Shown: one piece after another, positions 6,590-8,639 of the stretch
How the letters are laid out: each line of letters opens with the position of its first letter
Numbering within the stretch: the stretch's first letter is position 1
Assembly: GCA_903922325.1 (NCBI GenBank)
Contig: CAIXTG010000136.1
Coordinates: forward strand, 1 to 8,639
Direction: 5' to 3'
Length of the DNA stretch: 8,639 nt
From: an uncultured Actinomycetes bacterium
Lineage (GTDB): Bacteria > Actinomycetota > Actinomycetes > Nanopelagicales > Nanopelagicaceae
Program-made: the position numbers and the translations under genes
Notes under the pieces: generated by a model
Database searches by the model: none
What the model saw: the letters and a program-made list of their open reading frames with translations, nothing else
Told to the model about the DNA's origin: nothing

Positions 6590-6988
6590 TTAAATAAAGC
6601 GCTGGTATTCAATGGCCGGGCAACGATCCATAATTGTTAACAGACCCGCTGCCTGAGCTCGATCCGCTGCAGCTTGATCAATAACTCCAAGTTGAAGCCA
6701 AACTGCTTTAGCCCCGATTGCTATTGCTTGATCAACAACCTCGCCAACTAAGTTTGAATTTACGAAACAGTCAACTACATCGATTTGAGTCTGGATATCT
6801 TGCAGTGATTGATAGCCAGTTGCACCATGTACCGTCTCGGCTTTGGGATGCACTGGAAAAATTTGATGACCTTTATCTTGCAACAACTTTGCCACAGCAA
6901 ATGCTGGTCGATCTGGATTATTTCCTAACCCAACTACTGCCCAATTCTTAAGCTCGAGCGCTTGGGAAATTGTTTCAGTGGTATTCAT
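6590..6988 (-). CDS. CoA-binding domain protein (YccU type, Rossmann-like)
   Basis: A 132-residue single-domain protein of the CoA_binding_2 family, related to the nucleotide-binding domain of succinyl-CoA synthetase. It shows AVVGLGNNPDRPAFAVAKLL (17-36), a Rossmann-like turn and helix; FPVHPKA (44-50); then KAVWLQLGVID (94-104) and the C-terminal signature MDRCPAIE (120-127) with Cys123. No catalytic partner domain or ligase subunit is fused or adjacent, so it is not a complete acyl-CoA synthetase. The physiological role of this stand-alone family is not established; CoA binding is inferred from fold. It starts three bases after the UDP-glucose dehydrogenase stop, probably as the last gene of that operon, with a weak GGA eight bases before the ATG, and converges on purE. 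Confidence 0.88.
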   Translation of the reverse strand: MNTTETISQALELKNWAVVGLGNNPDRPAFAVAKLLQDKGHQIFPVHPKAETVHGATGYQSLQDIQTQIDVVDCFVNSNLVGEVVDQAIAIGAKAVWLQLGVIDQAAADRAQAAGLLTIMDRCPAIEYQRFI

Positions 6989-6991
6989 CGT

Positions 6992-8302
6992 TTAATCCGT
7001 ACGACCTAAGGCGTGGAATTTCCAACCGGCTGCTCGCCAAAGTTCACGATCGAGCATGTTGCGACCATCGATGATCATGGCTCCCTTAGTTAGGGCCTTA
7101 ATAGCTACTGGATCGAGTTCGCGATATTGCTTCCACTCAGTTAGGTGCAAGATTAAATCAGCGCCAGTCACACATTCTTCAATTGATTCAGCAAAGCCCA
7201 AGTTAGGAAAACGCTTGCGGGCATTTTCGATTGCTTTTGGATCATGCACGACTACTTTGGCGCCAGCTGCATGTAATTGCGCTGCGATATCTAACGCAGG
7301 GGAATCTCGCACATCATCGCTATCTGGCTTAAAAGCAGCGCCTAACACCGCAATTTTGTACTTAGTTAAATCCGCAGATAGATCTGCGCGAACGACATCG
7401 ATAACACGTTGGCGGGCGCGTAAATTAATCGCATCGATTTCGGTTAAGAATTCCAGAGCTTGCTTAGCGCCTAGTTCTTCGGCTCGAGCCATGAATGCAC
7501 GGATATCTTTAGGTAAGCAGCCGCCACCGAATCCGATACCGGCCTGCAAGAAACGATTACCAATACGAGGATCGTATCCAATTGCTTTTGCTAAGACTGT
7601 TACATCGCCACCTGCTGCTTCGCAAACTTCAGCCATCGCATTAATAAATGAAATCTTGGTTGCTAAGAAAGAGTTGGCTGCAACCTTAACAAGTTCAGCT
7701 GTAGGTAGATCTGCGCGAATCCAAGGCGTGCCCAGAGCTAGGACTGGTTCATAAACTTCTTTCAACATCTCTTCGGCTTTATCGCTGGTAACTCCAACGA
7801 CTAAACGATTAGGGCGCAGCGTATCTTCAACTGCGAAACCTTCCCGTAGAAATTCTGGGTTCCAGGCTAAATCCGAATGGGGTGCAGATTTAAGAAGTTC
7901 CTCACGTAATGATTGCGCTGTTCCAACCGGCACAGTTGATTTTCCAACTACCAACGAACCTGGCTTTAAGTAAGGCGTAATTGCGGCAACAGATGAGCGC
8001 ACATAAGTTAAGTCAGCGGCAAGGCCATCTTTGCTTTGCGGAGTTCCGACGCAGACGAAGTGCATATCTGCATCGGCCACAAGTGAAAAATCAGTTGTAA
8101 AAGTTAAGCGGCCAGATTTAACTTCTTCGGCCAACAAAGTATCTAAACCAGGTTCATAAAATGGCAGCTCACCTTTGCTGAGCTGCGCAATTTTGGCCGC
8201 ATCAGTATCAACTCCGATTACTTCAAAGCCCAGCGATGACATGCAAGCAGCGTGAGTTGCTCCTAGATAGCCAGTTCCGATAACCGATAACTTCATTTTC
8301 AT
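6992..8302 (-). CDS. ugd: UDP-glucose 6-dehydrogenase
   Basis: A 436-residue NAD-dependent enzyme oxidising UDP-glucose twice to UDP-glucuronate, a precursor for envelope polysaccharides. The N-terminal Rossmann motif is VIGTGYLG (7-14), followed by the acidic end of the second strand, VIGVD (28-32). Further family features are FVCVGTPQ (82-89), STVPVGT (122-128), WNPEFLREG (147-155), the central helix ELVKVAANSF (203-212) with Lys206 and Asn210, and the catalytic loop GFGGGCLPKD (257-266) with nucleophile Cys262 and Asp266. The C-terminal UDP-binding domain includes GAAFKPDSDDVRDSP (321-335). I place the start at ATG 8302, six bases after AAAGGA; a longer in-frame reading to 8392 would overlap the upstream gene and lacks family similarity. 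UDP-N-acetylmannosamine dehydrogenase is a less likely alternative. It follows the LCP gene by ten bases. Confidence 0.95.
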   Translation of the reverse strand: MKMKLSVIGTGYLGATHAACMSSLGFEVIGVDTDAAKIAQLSKGELPFYEPGLDTLLAEEVKSGRLTFTTDFSLVADADMHFVCVGTPQSKDGLAADLTYVRSSVAAITPYLKPGSLVVGKSTVPVGTAQSLREELLKSAPHSDLAWNPEFLREGFAVEDTLRPNRLVVGVTSDKAEEMLKEVYEPVLALGTPWIRADLPTAELVKVAANSFLATKISFINAMAEVCEAAGGDVTVLAKAIGYDPRIGNRFLQAGIGFGGGCLPKDIRAFMARAEELGAKQALEFLTEIDAINLRARQRVIDVVRADLSADLTKYKIAVLGAAFKPDSDDVRDSPALDIAAQLHAAGAKVVVHDPKAIENARKRFPNLGFAESIEECVTGADLILHLTEWKQYRELDPVAIKALTKGAMIIDGRNMLDRELWRAAGWKFHALGRTD

Positions 8303-8308
8303 GATTAT

Positions 8309-8314
8309 TCCTTT
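8309..8314 (-). promoter_or_regulatory. Ribosome binding site of ugd overlapping the upstream stop codon
   Basis: AAAGGA on the minus strand uses the last two bases of the LCP gene's TAA stop and sits six bases before ATG 8302. It fixes the ugd start at 8302 in preference to the second ATG at 8296 and indicates coupling to the LCP gene. Confidence 0.7.
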
Positions 8315-8639
8315 ATTTCGCACTCGGACATGCGTTATCTGAGGCGGTTTGAGTCTTGAATTTATCGACGATAGTAGTCGTAGGCGAGGCACTCGCCGAA
8401 GGGGTCGCCTTCACTTCATCAACAATTGGTTGATCGTTCAATAAGCGATTAAACAAATCAGGCGCCAAGACACTATCCCAGATCACAACTGACCCTACGC
8501 CAGCTGCTCGACCATTTGCATTTGAGAGTGGAACGGTGAGGGTTCGAACTCGATCGGCCGATAAGTTCTTCAACTGCTTACCCAAAGTCAATAAATCATT
8601 CTTATTGAACTCATTATCGGTAGTTATGGTCTTGATCGC
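8313..8639 (-). CDS. LCP (LytR-CpsA-Psr) family cell-wall ligase, C-terminal 108 residues (cut by window edge)
   Basis: The reading frame enters at base 8639 and is open to TAA at 8315-8313; the N-terminus is outside the window. The visible part begins AIKTITTDNEFNKNDLLTL, continues with the strand DRVRTLTVPL, then VGSVVIWDSVLAPDLFNRLL and DQPI. This is the usual end of actinobacterial LCP domains: a TvP strand, a G-SVV-WD strand, and a helix leading to a short D-P segment. A low-complexity Ser/Thr/Ala/Pro tail (TPSASASPTTT) and a terminal TASDNAC segment follow, again as in extracellular actinobacterial LCP proteins. These membrane-anchored enzymes transfer undecaprenyl-linked glycopolymers (arabinogalactan, teichoic acid or capsule) to peptidoglycan. 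The active-site arginines and the membrane anchor lie upstream and cannot be checked here. Adjacent ugd, ten bases downstream, could provide UDP-glucuronate for such a polymer. Confidence 0.8.
   Translation of the reverse strand, partial: AIKTITTDNEFNKNDLLTLGKQLKNLSADRVRTLTVPLSNANGRAAGVGSVVIWDSVLAPDLFNRLLNDQPIVDEVKATPSASASPTTTIVDKFKTQTASDNACPSAK

Noticed and set aside
6588..6599. Inverted repeat CTTTA-AA-TAAAG as a terminator
   Set aside because: The stem is short and AT-only apart from one pair, the loop is two bases, and no U tract follows on either strand.
7056..7754. A 232-codon plus-strand open frame opposite ugd
   Set aside because: It lies wholly antisense to a strongly conserved enzyme, is rich in Ser/Ala/Arg as expected of a shadow frame, shows no recognisable domain, and has no independent start signal that I can see.
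8303..8392. A 30-residue N-terminal extension of UDP-glucose dehydrogenase
   Set aside because: It overlaps the end of the LCP gene, precedes the family's Rossmann strand with unrelated Arg/Leu-rich sequence, and a good AAAGGA site directs initiation at 8302.
8313..8591. A free-standing 92-residue protein starting at TTG 8591
   Set aside because: The frame stays open to the window edge and the residues upstream of the TTG (TITTDNEFNKND) continue the LCP domain pattern, so this is the tail of a larger protein.
1..8639. A novel defence, mobile or secondary-metabolite system
   Set aside because: Every gene belongs to a recognised housekeeping or envelope family, all frames are intact, and I see no repeats, integrase, transposase, tRNA-edge or compositional break.

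Overview
The window looks like housekeeping chromosome from a compact, low-GC member of the Actinobacteria. Three things point there. A small acyl-CoA carboxylase epsilon subunit, a family known essentially from Actinobacteria, sits directly behind the carboxyltransferase gene. The biotin carboxylase and biotin carrier are fused in one polypeptide. From memory, the gene neighbourhood (purE, purK, birA, divergent carboxyltransferase, epsilon, maf, biotin carboxylase/BCCP) matches the Mycobacterium tuberculosis region Rv3275c to Rv3285. Spot counts give GC in the mid-40s percent, far below typical soil actinomycetes, and genes are packed almost without gaps. Both fit a streamlined free-living lineage such as freshwater acI/Nanopelagicales, but that placement is inference.

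Layout. (1) Bases 1-4183, minus strand, read right to left: acyl-CoA carboxylase carboxyltransferase beta chain, epsilon subunit, Maf nucleotide pyrophosphatase, biotin carboxylase/BCCP alpha chain, then the N-terminus of a purine nucleoside phosphorylase cut by the window edge. Every junction overlaps or is separated by one base, so this is one translationally coupled operon. (2) Bases 4184-4213: a 30-base divergent gap that must hold or border the promoters of two operons. (3) Bases 4214-6582, plus strand: biotin protein ligase without a DNA-binding domain, then purK and purE. (4) Bases 6590-8639, minus strand, converging on purE: the C-terminal part of an LCP (LytR-CpsA-Psr) cell-wall ligase, UDP-glucose 6-dehydrogenase, and a small CoA-binding-domain protein.

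How the genes work together. BirA attaches biotin to Lys536 of the alpha chain. The alpha chain carboxylates that biotin and the beta chain transfers the carboxyl group to an acyl-CoA, with the epsilon subunit supporting the complex. PurK and PurE carry out the two-step carboxylation of aminoimidazole ribonucleotide, another ATP- and bicarbonate-dependent reaction. The partial nucleoside phosphorylase serves purine salvage. LCP and UDP-glucose dehydrogenase point to cell-envelope glycopolymer synthesis and attachment.

I see no mobile element, CRISPR array, RNA gene, pseudogene or novel multi-gene system. The points most worth checking are an isoleucine at the carboxyltransferase position that governs acetyl- versus propionyl-CoA preference, a possible leaderless, bidirectional promoter in the 30-base divergent gap, and the extreme compaction (55 non-coding bases by my chosen starts). 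No stretch over 300 bases lacks a gene.
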